Below the pieces are notes generated by a model. It saw nothing but the letters and a program-made list of their open reading frames with translations. It made no database searches and was not told the DNA's origin. The position numbers and the translations under genes are program-made. 64,000 nucleotides of DNA from positions 23,177,224-23,241,223 of the forward strand of contig NC_092463.1 in NCBI RefSeq assembly GCF_047495875.1, in the 5' to 3' direction. This document shows positions 1 to 12,499 of this stretch, piece by piece (position 1 is the first letter of the stretch; each line of letters starts with the position of its first letter). Source of the DNA: Pithys albifrons albifrons. Its lineage: Eukaryota > Chordata > Aves > Passeriformes > Thamnophilidae.

Positions 1-3000
1 ATAGTTATGATCCTCTGGGATGGAAAGAGCTATAAAAATGTAACATTGGATTGACCCTGTATATTAGCTTATTTCCCTGCTCATTCCCAGATATGCCAAC
101 TGCCCTGTTTGGGGTGCAGTAGGGATTCTGCAGGAACAGTGGAGAGTAGCTTTTTAATTAGCCAGCTGCCCTGACATCCCTTCTTTGTCATACCTTTCTG
201 TACTTATTGAAAGCCTTGGCAAGAAAATGTACCAAGGCTCAACAACTGTGAACAGAACCTTTGCTCTTCACTATGATTCAGTAAATGAAGGCTGAGCTCA
301 ATGGCAATGTCACAAATTCTAAATCAGTTCAATGGCTCTAAAGTTTTATATGGATAAATAATAAAAGCTCATCCTCTGTGCTGAGAGAGTCATATACTTA
401 CTGTTTGCATTTCATTACCTACCACCTGCAACAGCAAATATATTTTGGAGTATGATTTCTTGTGACAATGTCTAAAGACTTACAAAGGTTTTAAAAATAA
501 AGCACTTAAGGCTTCTCTGGCTTTGAAAAATCAGATGACCATCTTTTCTTCTCTGATAACAGTAGTGGCTGTTGCTAACGACCTTGCACAGAAACAACAC
601 ACTTGTGCTTAGTTGCTTACAGCTATTTAAGTGTGACTACCTGAACAAATGGTGTCACCTCTAAGGTCTCAGAAGCCTTTGCAGTGACAGTGTAGAGCAA
701 ATTAGGGTATGCAACTGTGAAGTAAATCAGAAGTGTGTTCTTATGCATAGTAAGAATTCCATATGAAGTAAGAAGTAGATGATTTTCCTCTTCATACTAC
801 ACTATTGGGCAGCCCTGAAGGCCTGCATGCAAAAGGTCTTCATTATATATCCTCAGAGGATATAGAGTTAAAATATAAGAGCCTCAAGTAACAAGGCAGA
901 GGGAACATAGGAGAGGAGATGACATGAAATAGCATTTATCTTAAGAAATAGCCAACTCAAGGGAGATGATCACAGTCTAAAAATACGTGCAAGGAGACAG
1001 ACTAAATGAATGATGAGACTCATTAACTGTAAGGAGATCACTGGAGGAGGACAAGCAGTCCTGGACTGAGAGAAAGAAAAGCCAAGGTTGAAAGTAATCA
1101 GACAAAGTGGCCACAGTGAGCGCAGAAGTGATTTGATGTGTAGGGATGACGAGAGCCATCAGGCAATATGAGGTATGACAACAGAATTCAAGTTATCTCC
1201 ATTGATTGTTGACTGAATGAACACAAAGCTAAGAAAACTCATTGCTAATCACTTTCTGCTGAAAAAAAACTCAAAGCCCCAGCAGACCCAAAAGGGTTTT
1301 TCTCTCTTGAACAGCAGACTATGTTATAAGTAGGAGATGTGTGGACAGAAGTCATAAGTAGCAACAGCAGTGTTATATAATTCTCTTTGAGTTCTTTGAA
1401 GACTAACCAGAACTATCATGGTTGGAGTAAAGCAATGACCTACTTGTTCAATATAAATAAATAAAGGGAGAAGAAAATTTAAAGCATATGTGGAATCTCT
1501 GTGCCCTGCTACATATTCAAATCAATGGAAACACAAGTCAGGCAAATTAACAAACAGTAAGATAATCTCTAATAACTACATGTCCACATGTGCATTCTCT
1601 GCTTTTCCAGCTCTTTTCCAGAAAGACAGGGGAATGAAGAATCCTTGGAGATTACACCAAAAGTTAGCAAATATGGACCAAATACTGCTTCAGTCCTCTT
1701 ATGAAGCCATCCTGGCAGCAGCCTTGTCTTCATTACACCAAACAGCTTTCAGCATTGGTTGTCTTACTGCACCTAACTGGCAAGTGATGTCAGGTCTGGC
1801 AAGCCAATCTCATGACTCCTAAGGCTTTTGGAGACAGATTCTCCTAGTCTCCACAGTTTACAAATAAAAAATGCAAGTTCCCAAGTACCATTGCCACACA
1901 CTGTTTGCACAGTGCCTCATTTAACATGTTGTCAGTCACCTTAATAGTAGTTCTAGAATTGCTATCAATTAAAAATAAATGGAGCATGTTGATCAATTTA
2001 CTTCAAAAGAGGCAAGGCAGTGGATGACAATAGCAAGCTCTATATGTGAAAGTTCCATTTGTCTGCTACTGATTTTACTGTATATCGACCAGCTAGGGGG
2101 AATGTGCAGCTTCTGGCCTGTATTTACCACCATTCATTCCCAGATTCACGTTGTTTTCATGCCTGATTGGAAAACTTTCATTAGCTGTCAGGTCAGTCTT
2201 TTAGCTGCTTGTGTTGGACCAGAAGAGATGAAGGCCTAAACTTATGTATCATCAGACTGCTGAAACAAACAATAGATTGGTTTGTAATTGAAATACCCTT
2301 AATAATCGTATATGGGCAAGGGAGTTAACACAGTGGACCCACAGGAGAGTGCCCTAGGAGTTAACAAGCAGCTGCTGAATGCAGCCTTGTCACAAAAGTT
2401 GCTATCAAGGAATTATGTTATCATCCAGAACTGCTTAAGACCAGAGATGAGCTTTATGATTAGTGACAAAAAAACCCCAAGAAAAACACAAGCCAGGATT
2501 CCTAGTGGCTTATAATTGCTGGGAGGAAACTGTTGACCAGTACAACACAGGCAACCCTTGCAGGTCTAAACATGAACTGCCAAAGTCAAACAGGTCCACA
2601 AAGTCCAGAAGCTATGAAAGCTACTTTGAGAGAAACTTCCAAATAGCAGTACCTAAAGGAAAAACGGATTCGCTAAGGAGGAACTCCCAAGAACTCAATG
2701 CTAAGATCAATGTTTTGAGTCCCTCAGGACTTGGAGAACCTGTTCTCCTACTGACAAATTTCAAGAATCAGTTCTTTATTAATGTCCACTGAGTTTGATA
2801 AGACTGTCACTGCATGTTGTCCCAAAACATCCAGTGCTACATTAAGAGTGGTTTACACAATACTGAAGACCATCATAGGTCAATCAAGTACGGATTGGTA
2901 CTACAATTTTCTTCTCCAGGGAACACCTGTAACACTCAGAAAAATAGATTTGTCTGAGAAAACCTTGATTAACCAAGCAGTTTATTACACTAAAGAAAAT

Positions 3001-3984
3001 ACTTCCAACATCTCAGTCAAGTTACTGTCAAGAGAAACCATTTTTCCTTTCAAGTCATGTTATAGGGTATAAAAAAATCTATTTGACTGATCTATCAATT
3101 CCTTTGAAGTAGTATGCACTAGCCTGCAATTTACTGACAGCTCTAGCTGTCTTCCTTTATGCTTCCATTGTCACTAACCATCCAAGGAAATAAGTCAATT
3201 TGTGAATATGAAGCCTAAGAAAGCAAAATGTGGCAATGAAGTTCTACTTAGCTATCAGAGATGCAGTTCCTGAAGACCTAAAATCTCTTTGAAAGCTCTG
3301 GAAACAAAGCTCTGAAAACCTCACAATAATTTCACGCCAGAAGAAAAGCTGAAACTTCAGATCAAACTTTAAGACCCAGTTTCTGGCTCCCAGAACTGGA
3401 GTGTTTTTCAGGTGTATGGATTCAGTCCACCACCATATTAGATCATTCCATTGCTTCAGGATAGATAAACACGTCAGAACTTTGACTATATAATCAATGG
3501 AGCTGGCAGGCACAGTCAGTCTGGGCAAAGCCAGTGCCCTGCTGCAAGAGATGCCATCAGCTCAGAAGGAAATGTTACTATGCAGGCTGTCAACAGACCA
3601 CTAAAAGTCCCGTAAACTTTCAGTAAGCTAAGGGAAGGATCCAGGTATGGAGCAGAAAAAATTCTGTACTCAGGCTGGAGGCTAACACCACATTTCTACT
3701 CTAGACAATCTCCTTTTGGCTTTGTGTATGGACTACCTCTCATGAATTAATTTAACCAAAACTTGTCCTTTGTCATCCAACCACCCATTGGGATCTACTG
3801 GGAAAGGATGAATTTCAGCAAGGGCTCATGAGGATATGCATTGTGTTGTTGGGAAAAGAGAAGGAAAGTGTGAAATATGTGAAGGAGCATGCCAACCCAG
3901 CCTGAAAGCTACGGCATGACGGACAAACTAATATGAACCTGTGGAATAAGATGGCAGGATTGCAGGCTACATATGAGCAGGAAA
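1..3984. other. Non-coding, nothing recognised
   Basis: AT-rich unique sequence. The longest open frames (up to 110 codons) have no recognisable domain or splice context. No RNA gene seen. Confidence 0.6.
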
Positions 3985-4440
3985 TCAAAGCAAAAAAATT
4001 ACAATAAACCTTTGCTATCTCTCTCTAATGCAGTAAAGATATGGAATATTACATTCAGTTTTGCCTTCATTAACCAACCAGATGGAGTTCAGAGAAAAGC
4101 CATAAACGATTAAGAAGCTGAAAAATGGACTTGTAAGATCTTAAAAACTGTTGTATTTGTCTAGCTTGGGAAATTACAGCTAAAGTGGATGTGAGGAAAA
4201 TGCAGCAACCATGCATGTATTTTAGAGGGTGGGAGAAATAATTCTTGTTGGACAAACAAGCATCAACTAGAAACAGCGTTCAATTTAAGTAAAGGAAATT
4301 ATATGTTAACATTTCAGAAAATACTTTCAAACAGCATTTCTTCCACTCTCAGCCTTTAGAATAAAGTTAGACTGAAGAAACTGAAATCTTCATATCTGGG
4401 GAGCTACAGAATGAACAGGGTAAATCACAGGGAATAGGGA
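3985..4440 (+). mobile_element. Old CR1 (L3-like) 3' fragment
   Basis: Contains TGGAGTTCAGAGAAAAGCCAT, the ORF2 C-terminal block that normally reads as a VQ(R)RA motif, followed by TAGCTTGGGAAATTACAGCT and further diverged 3' sequence. Assigned from the pattern order only. The limits are approximate. Confidence 0.5.
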
Positions 4441-6619
4441 ACTGCCTGCTCTTGCTGGAAAAATCAGTAATAATAGAGGGGGGAAACAAACCAGAGAACC
4501 TTCCACTTTTTACCTAGGCAGTTGCCCAAGCTTAATCCAAGAAGAGCTACCCTTTTCTATTCTTTACACTTCTGCTATTTCAGCTGGATTTAAAATATTT
4601 ATTAGTACCAGTGCTAATTTATTCCATAGAAGTAATGTGAAATACAAATAGTTGTGCAAATAAAGTTATATATAGGTAACATGTTGAAAGAAGCAAACCC
4701 CAGTGGTTTTGGTCTTCTCTTCATAAGTATGATTCCCACATGGCTTCTGTTTGTAAGTGCTACAGCAATAATTGACAGATGACACAGAATGGCACAAGTT
4801 TATATCCATAAAGTAGATTTTGTTCAATGATGAGTTATGGTAATATTTCTTAGCATTTCAATAGGACTAAGAGATCCTCCAGGTGCTTATTTTTTAATCT
4901 TTTTTTACACTTTCCGGTACTCCAGAATGACCACTCTGTGACTGTGCAAACTGAAGAAAACATCTTTATATTGCTATTTGATTTTTTTAACCTTGAAATT
5001 ACAAGTTAGGTATACTACCTTCCCATAACACAACTTCCACATGGTTTGATGAAACATTGCCAGTTAAGAACTTCTGGAAATGTCAGGATCCTCTAACAGG
5101 GCAGCTGCATAAACACATGCAAATTGAGATGTCATAATAGGTTTAAGACCACTTTTGAACTCAGATATAACTTTAGGGTATTATTTCTTTATCTTTCTTA
5201 CTCTTGCTGCTTCTCCCTCTCTTTCCAAATAATATATGGAAACATTGTTGATAAAACAGAAAAGATTTGCATGGAAGAATTGGGAGACCTTCACAGTATC
5301 TGGGAAATAGCAAAGAGGAGAAAGCAGACATTTCATTAGCTCAGCTATTATTATTTATGAATCAGAGAGAATGACCTTTTATACTTGTTTGATAAAATTT
5401 ACTTACTGAAACCCCAGTGGAAATGTAACCAATACAAAATTTAAATTTCCAGAAAAAGCCTAAAATTGAGGCTCATTTTTAAGCTGAAGTGCTAAGAGGC
5501 TGTACGGATTTTCACTCCCCACAGGAAGTCTCTGAGGTGTAAGAAGCATTACTCTGGTGGTCAGAAGTCTCCACACTACATCAGAGAAAATAATCCTTTT
5601 GCATTTAACTAGCCAAATGTCAAGTCTTTTAACAAATGTGAATTTTGAGAGGAAGGCTCAATCATTTGTGTTATATGGGTGTACAAATAGCAACACTGTG
5701 CACCTGAAGATTCTTCAGTTAATGCACTATTACAGACTACAAGGCATATGAGATTATTTAAAAAATTTATATTGCTCACAAGTCAGTTCTTATAAATCCT
5801 GTGTCCTGATCCTTTTCCCCTTGGACTTTGACAAATCCCAGTGTCTCTCAAAAAAACTTGTGCAAACCATGTAGACAAATGCAAGTAAGCACTCAGTCCT
5901 AGTAGTTGCAGAGCAGTGTAGCTCAGTCCAGGAAAAATTATTTGAGCATATTCCTAACTCCAAGTACAGGCACAGCCCCGTAACTGCAGCTATGCTACTC
6001 ACACCCTTCATTTGACTCACGTGTTTCGCAGTTCTGTTGGTTGGACTGGAGCACTCAACGTCTTCCAGGACTGCAGTGAGGGCATTTTTGATTTCAATTA
6101 TTGTAACTTTTTAGATAGAAAAATGTCACATTTGATAAGCCTCCAGGCTTCTGACATGAGTTTCACATGTAGCACTACTACAGCTACTTGTTGGGCTTAC
6201 GTGCTGGGGAGGAAAATTACATGTGTGGGCATAAATTAATACATGAGTGAAGCAAGACAGATGTCTGCTTACACCACAAAAGGTTGTTTTAGAGTCTGCA
6301 ACACAGCCAGCTAACACTCTCTCCATTCCTCTAGCCTTACCAACCCTGAGATATTTATAAAAGTTTCCCTGGACAGGCACAGAAGTAGAGATTTAAGTCA
6401 ACTATATTTCTTCCTCTCAGTTTTCCAGCCCATAAGAAACCAGTCTCTATACCCCCTTGGGGAATTACATTAGGGGAAATGAACCCAGTGACTATCTAGT
6501 TTAATATATTACATGAACCCAAATGTAGGTTAGTATAACCACACAGATAGTGAGCCTTTTGAAAATCCAGTGCCAGAACCCTGACAGCCCACAGCCATGT
6601 CTTCCTGTTGCAATTCCTA

Positions 6620-6730
6620 TATAAAAAGCTAAAGTACTTTACAATAGGGAACAAGTTTTGCTTTTCTCATTTTACAGCCGAGGAGACCAAAGTGTCTTTT
6701 ATAAGGGAGACAAGAAACTGAGCCTGGGGC
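6620..6730 (+). repeat. Possible MIR-like SINE remnant
   Basis: AAAGTACTTTACAATAGGG and then CTCATTTTACAGCCGAGGAGACC resemble the MIR core. It is short and diverged, so this call is weaker than the others. Confidence 0.38.
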
Positions 6731-9700
6731 CATCTCAATTCCAACCATATGTTATTGCTTGAATTATTTCTTGCAGCAGTAGCAATGCCAGTGCCAAGTG
6801 CTTTTGAGGTAGGTATGATTTGCAGGATTAAAGCCACAAACTTCAGCCTACAGCATCCTTTTTGGCTGGAGGACAGAGTAGGGTAGAAAAGCAAGCACTC
6901 CTTGAAAGCAGCAAATGAGTTCATCTCCGCCATCAGGATACATTTCAGATTATACATCTAAATCAAATGGGAAGAATAATCTTTGTTTAAAAATAGGATG
7001 TTCAGATCTTTAAAAAGAAACCTGGAAAACTGATATAGGACACTGTGTGAATGGTTACCTTAAAATCTATTTTCATGCAACTGTGAAAAGAAATTGTGGT
7101 AACATTGATGTTCACTCTCCTTTTCTTTGCCTTTGTTCTCCTCCTCCTTTACTAACAGCTGTCATCTACTTATGGCATTAATTTTGTGGAATTCACTTCA
7201 TTTTTTTCCACTTTCTTCCTGTCAAATTGTTAAGATTTTAGGTGTCAGCCATATGGCAACTAGTTCCTCACTTGAAGTTCTTATTTTATCTTCTACCTGA
7301 TGTGACAATTTAGACTGTAGAAAAGCAATGGAAAAGTACTGTGCACTGAGAACAGCGTACAATTTGAAAGAAATGCTTTCTCATTCTAAGGAAATACTGA
7401 ACATTAATAGTCATCACTAGAGTAATATTGAGAGCTAATGCTACACATCATAAATACAGTATCTAAGAAAAACACCAGGGCAAATCTCAAAAAAGGAAGA
7501 AGTTCAAAAGCATCCATCAGACATGTCAGTGCTAATGGCAATTGCCAATATCAATTTCATGTTTTAAGTGTGCTTAGGTTAGAGAAGTTCTCACCTGGAG
7601 TTTGGGTGCCATGGGAATGTATGGGAGGAGTCCAAGAAGAATTGACTGCTATATTTGTTGTCATCCCAAACAGAAACAATTTTAGGCAAATAGACTTAAT
7701 TTTAGTCATATTTATATTTTGAAGGGATCTAAAATGGACGCAATAGTCCATTTACTGAAAAAATTATGTGCTAAGGACTGATCTTGCAACAGAACAGGGT
7801 GTGATAAAGGAATCACAAAAGCATGCCCAAAGATAAATTATGCTGAGGAGAACAATAGGGTGTTTTCCTTCCTTCCTCATACTAATGTGAGATGCAGGCA
7901 GTGGCCTGTTATAAGTAATAGTGAATCTCTGCATCGCTTCTAAGTGCTTGGTTGTTACTGAGTCAACTGTGAGATGAAGCAAGAATGGGTACTCCTCTGA
8001 GGTACTCCTCCTTTACCTGTGGATATAGAGATGTTACAATGTCATGGTACAGGAAAAAGAGTATCAGGGAGTAAACTCTCCCTATGAATTCAGGGTATTA
8101 ATTTTATTTGCATTCATCTTCTTTCATTCACCCAACAAAGCTCCCTGAAAAACTAACCCCTTTCACATCAGATGGCTGCAGTGCCTCAGGCTGCTAGGTG
8201 TTTAGGTGCTGGAGAAGCAGTGGAATTTGAAAAAAAACCAGCAAGTCCTAGAAACTGCAATAATCCTTCTCATAACTTTTCTGGCTCCAGAATCAGGCAG
8301 AAGCAGTGCATCATTCTGCTTCATTTAATATCACTCTTTTAAGTTTGGCTGTGGAAAAAATGAGCGGGGTAACAATTTTTATGTGCAGGCAAGTTTGACC
8401 TTTGCATCTCAGCCTTTCAAAGAAATACATCCTTTGGCTTTGGTCTTGAGGCACATGTCCAGACTGCCCAGCTTGATTTTGAACTGCTAGAAGCTACTTA
8501 GGCCCTTGGTTTAACTGTGTACCAACATCTCACTCTGCAGTTAAGAGAGACAATGTCATTCAGTCTCTTAACAGCCTCTACCCAAACGCTGCTACTGCAG
8601 ACCATGAGCACTACAACAGGCCCTCAGTGCAGTCACCCACTCTGCTCTGTCTCAGCTGGGGCCAGCTGCAGCCCCTGCTATACATCTGGAGGGGTTTCAC
8701 TTCTTAGATTATTATCTTTAAGCTCCGACTTTAGTCCTTGCACAATCAGTTTGCAATCAAATGTCTTGGAATGTTTCTGGCCATTTATCACTCAATTGAT
8801 CTCAATAACCCACTTCCAGAATGTTCTCAGAAAGCATCACCGTGCAAATGTGTTTCAGTCATGGTCAGCGGAACAGTGAGAACCTATTTTGCTTTGATAC
8901 AGACTATTCTATTCTGACTTCCAAGCCTGCTTGGACATGTATAGCATTCTCATTTGCACAGGAGACAATACTTAGCAAGACAAAAACCAATAGGCATTGC
9001 TAACATTCAGCCTAGGTAAAACAGTTTTCCTACTTCTACTCAGGTTTCACACTTTCCACACTACACTGTGCTGAACTCTGCCTCTGGCACATGCAGAGTA
9101 AGGCCTGTCTGGCACTGTGATGTTTTGTGCCACTGCGGACAACTGAGCACTTTGGGCTGTTCATGGGGGCTTCTGCCTCTTCAACATGAGCTGGTGGAAC
9201 CCTTCATTGAAGTGGGGGTCCTGTTTCCTGTGCAGGCAACCCAAAACAATCCAGGTAAAGGGGATGAGGGTGAAGAGAAAAAACATCTTCTCCCTTTCCC
9301 GAAGTGCAGCCTGTTTCCATATGCTTGAGATTCACTGAAAAAGGAATGCCATGACTAGCACCGTAAAACACTTAAACTTTCAACCAAAATGCATTTTCAT
9401 TTCCAGTAAAAAGACCTGAGTTTTCCATTGAAAACACATCAATTTTTCAAGCAGTCCTATCTATTAAAAAACATTAGGGATTGGTTTCTTGTCTGTTATT
9501 GGATTTCTTGGTCCTGTAAATGTATGAGGCCAAAAACAATATCCTTACTACTGCTATGGAAAAAAAAAAAGATTGCGGAAGGGCCATAGTAAGCAGCATT
9601 TCAGTTCCATTAAACTAACTCAATTAATTCAATCACAATAAGAACATGAAGAAAACAATTAAGAAGTTGATGAAACTCCCCTTTGGCCCTGGAAAGTACA

Positions 9701-10049
9701 TTTCCTCCATTACTTAATATGTATGAGATGCAGAAGAAATCTATGCTGGCAGTGCTCCAATTCAAGATAGATATTATATTGCTCTTGTGCACAGTGGCAA
9801 AAGCATTTCACAAAAATGTCTGTTGAGCAATTAGAAAAAATTTTAAAAAATTACTCTCAGATCATGATAGTAGCTTGATTTCCACTTCAAAAAGTAATCC
9901 AGAACATTTTAAACAATGGTTATTAAACATTTTAAATTCAGCCAGTCTGAGTAAATTGTAACTAAAAATTTAACAGAGCTAATCAAGAAGCTCCCTGGAT
10001 CATCAATACTATTTCAAGGAATTTCACACCACTAGGGAAGATTTCATAG

Positions 10050-10560
10050 GACTGAGGTGTGGGAAGAACTAACAGAGCATCAGCTGTTCAATGGATAGGT
10101 AGACTGATCTAAATTAACATAGCTGGACAACTGAAAGAAAATAATGGAGTAACACATAATTTTTAATTACTCCAGGACACAGAGAGCAAAACTAACTGAA
10201 ATCACTGAAGCTTATAAGAAATAGAGTTGGTCAAACAAAACTGACTCCTTATATTGATCAACTAGAATTAAAAATTGGTTGAAGACAAAGCCAACACACC
10301 TGTAGTATTTTTACTACTAATGGGCATTTAACAGTGGTGCCACATGACAAACTGAAGGGAGAATTATACAAAATTAACTGACTGGTGTGAAATACATTGC
10401 AACTACAGTTTCTGAATTGTATGCAGAGATCAATTAAGCACTATCTTCTACTCTTATTTTAAAAATGGTATAAAATTGGTTCTTGACTGTAACATTATTT
10501 AATAGTGTTTTCAATAACTGAAGTACAAGCAAAAAAAATCTAAAGATGACAAAGTTTCAA
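10050..10560 (+). mobile_element. Possible old CR1 reverse-transcriptase fragment
   Basis: The stretch near 10320-10360 (AATGGGCATTTAACAGTGG, then CCACATGACAAACTG) resembles the DNA of the SKAFDTVPH region of CR1 ORF2. Flanking sequence is compatible but very diverged. The identification is tentative. Confidence 0.38.
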
Positions 10561-12316
10561 ATGAGAGAAGCAGAGAAAACTAATGAATACAACTGGTCAC
10601 TTACTAAAATCAGTTTGCTTTTTTTCTGGCTGCAAACTACATTCAAAGGAATGTGGAACTACCCCAGACAGGCATTCACCAACCACAGAAACAACAGGCC
10701 CTGGGATTATTTAGACTTCCATCTGATTTTATGGCCAAGACTGCAATAAAAATGAGGTGCAGCAACAGTAGGGAAATCCTGTTGTGCTATTAGTGTTCCA
10801 ATTAGAAATGCATTTAAATGATTTTAAAAGATCCAAGGAAGAGTGTCACAGATGAAAAAAGGAACCAAAAGACTTGAGAGTTTATTTATTTACTTTAAAA
10901 AAGAAAGCTGGAGAATGAATTGTTCAGTTTGTAAGTGCCTTCAGTGAAAACAGTAAAGTCACAGCATGCACTTCAGTTTAGTAGACAAAAGACAAAAGAT
11001 CTGACAGCTGGATACTGAAAGATGACAAATTCAGCTTCAATATGAGGCATGCTTTAAACAGTAAGTAATTGCACTTTGAACAATTTGAGTGGAGTCTTAA
11101 TCTTACGAGGTTTCAGAGCAATGCAGGATTCTTCCAAAAACAGCTAGTTCAAACAAACAATTGAGGAAGCCTTGGAAATTGCTCTGCAAGAGAGCAGACA
11201 ACACATGGTGTTTCCTTCTGCCTCCTGAATCAAATTTACATGGGAACTGTTAAATTTGTCTCATGGACATACCTCAAAGGAGGTAGATTTAAGAAGGGAG
11301 GGAAGCGGGCACGAGCATTTTAGACACATTGGAACATGCAGTACAGCTGGCTATAGGGCTGCATTACACTGCAGCCTGAAAGCAGCACCACCCAGCTACA
11401 GCAAGAGTATAAAATGGTGTAGACAGAGACAGACCCCGCATTTCTGTACCAGAAATTATGAAAATGAAAGCAGTAACAGCATGCTATGTTCAATCTAGTG
11501 GATGCCAGAAATTTGGCATGCCAGGAGATTGCTCAGCCCAAGCCTGCAAGGGTACTGCTCCTTTCAGACTGTGTCATAAGAGAAGTAAGACACATGCAAT
11601 GCACCTGAAAGAAGCAATTCACCTTTTTGGCCTCAGTGAAGTAAAGGTGAATAGGCCTGCCACGCTGCAGACAGACTTCACCACGTAAAGGAAAAGGTAG
11701 TAAGAAGAGACAGAGGCCTGCAAATTTCCTGCTTGAAATGTATCCAGACCTTTTATGAATACAAAAGTTGCAAACACTGAGTTCCAGTCTCGGGAAATAA
11801 AATTACTTCAATTGATGGCACTTCTTTTTGAGTGTAAGAAATGAGATTCAAGTTATTGCCTTGTCTAGTGCCCAGTAAGAGCTTTAACGAGAATCTCTTT
11901 TACCTTAGGACAAGATCTCATGCCACAAGGCTCCTAGAAGTTTTGGGCATGACTGCCTAGTTCTCACCTGACAAGTCACTTTTGAACAAAGGAAAGACCA
12001 TGCAAAGGCAGTCACATTTCGGAGAAATGTGCTTTAGTGAAAAGCTGGTACACAGATTTACTTGGAGAATGTTCTTCAAGACAGAGTGTGAAATTTTTCA
12101 CTCAAGTAATTCTTTCAGCAGCCAAGATTCTTACTTGACAATTTAGAACTGCAAACCCAGCTAACAGGATTAAGATGCAGCGTAGGAGCTCACCCTGCAC
12201 AGACGGTGAGCATAATGTACAGTCATCACAGAGACAGCAGTTCAGAGATGGAAAAATCCTTCCAGGTTGTTCACGACATCTATGGCAATGGTCACCCACG
12301 GCAATGTATTTTTAGA

Positions 12317-12364
12317 ATTCTGTACAGCTCACTTCTACACATTCTGTACAGCTCACTTCTACAC
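12317..12364. repeat. 24-bp direct tandem duplication
   Basis: The 24 bases at 12317-12340 are repeated exactly at 12341-12364 (unit beginning ATTCTGTACAGC). The identity suggests a recent slippage event. Confidence 0.95.
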
Positions 12365-12499
12365 AGAGACCCTTTAATTCATACCTACTGTTAAAGCTCA
12401 CGTGACTCCCTTTAGAGAGATACATCAGAGTATCACTTCTGCATCTGCCCTTTCCTACATGGGCAACATGCTGTTGTGGAGCTGCATTTAATGCAAGCT

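Larger units (their letters stand above)
4441..12499. other. Non-coding, apart from the fragments listed at 6.6, 10.1 and 12.3 kb
   Basis: Apart from a MIR-like trace, a possible CR1 piece and a small tandem duplication, I see no gene. A 120-codon open frame at 8517-8879 is low-complexity (Ser/Thr/Leu-rich) and resembles no family I know. CACGTG motifs occur at 6018-6023 and 12399-12404. Confidence 0.55.

Noticed and set aside
8517..8879. A 120-codon open frame on the plus strand
   Set aside because: Ser/Thr/Leu-rich, no domain, no splice context, and a length within chance for this much sequence.
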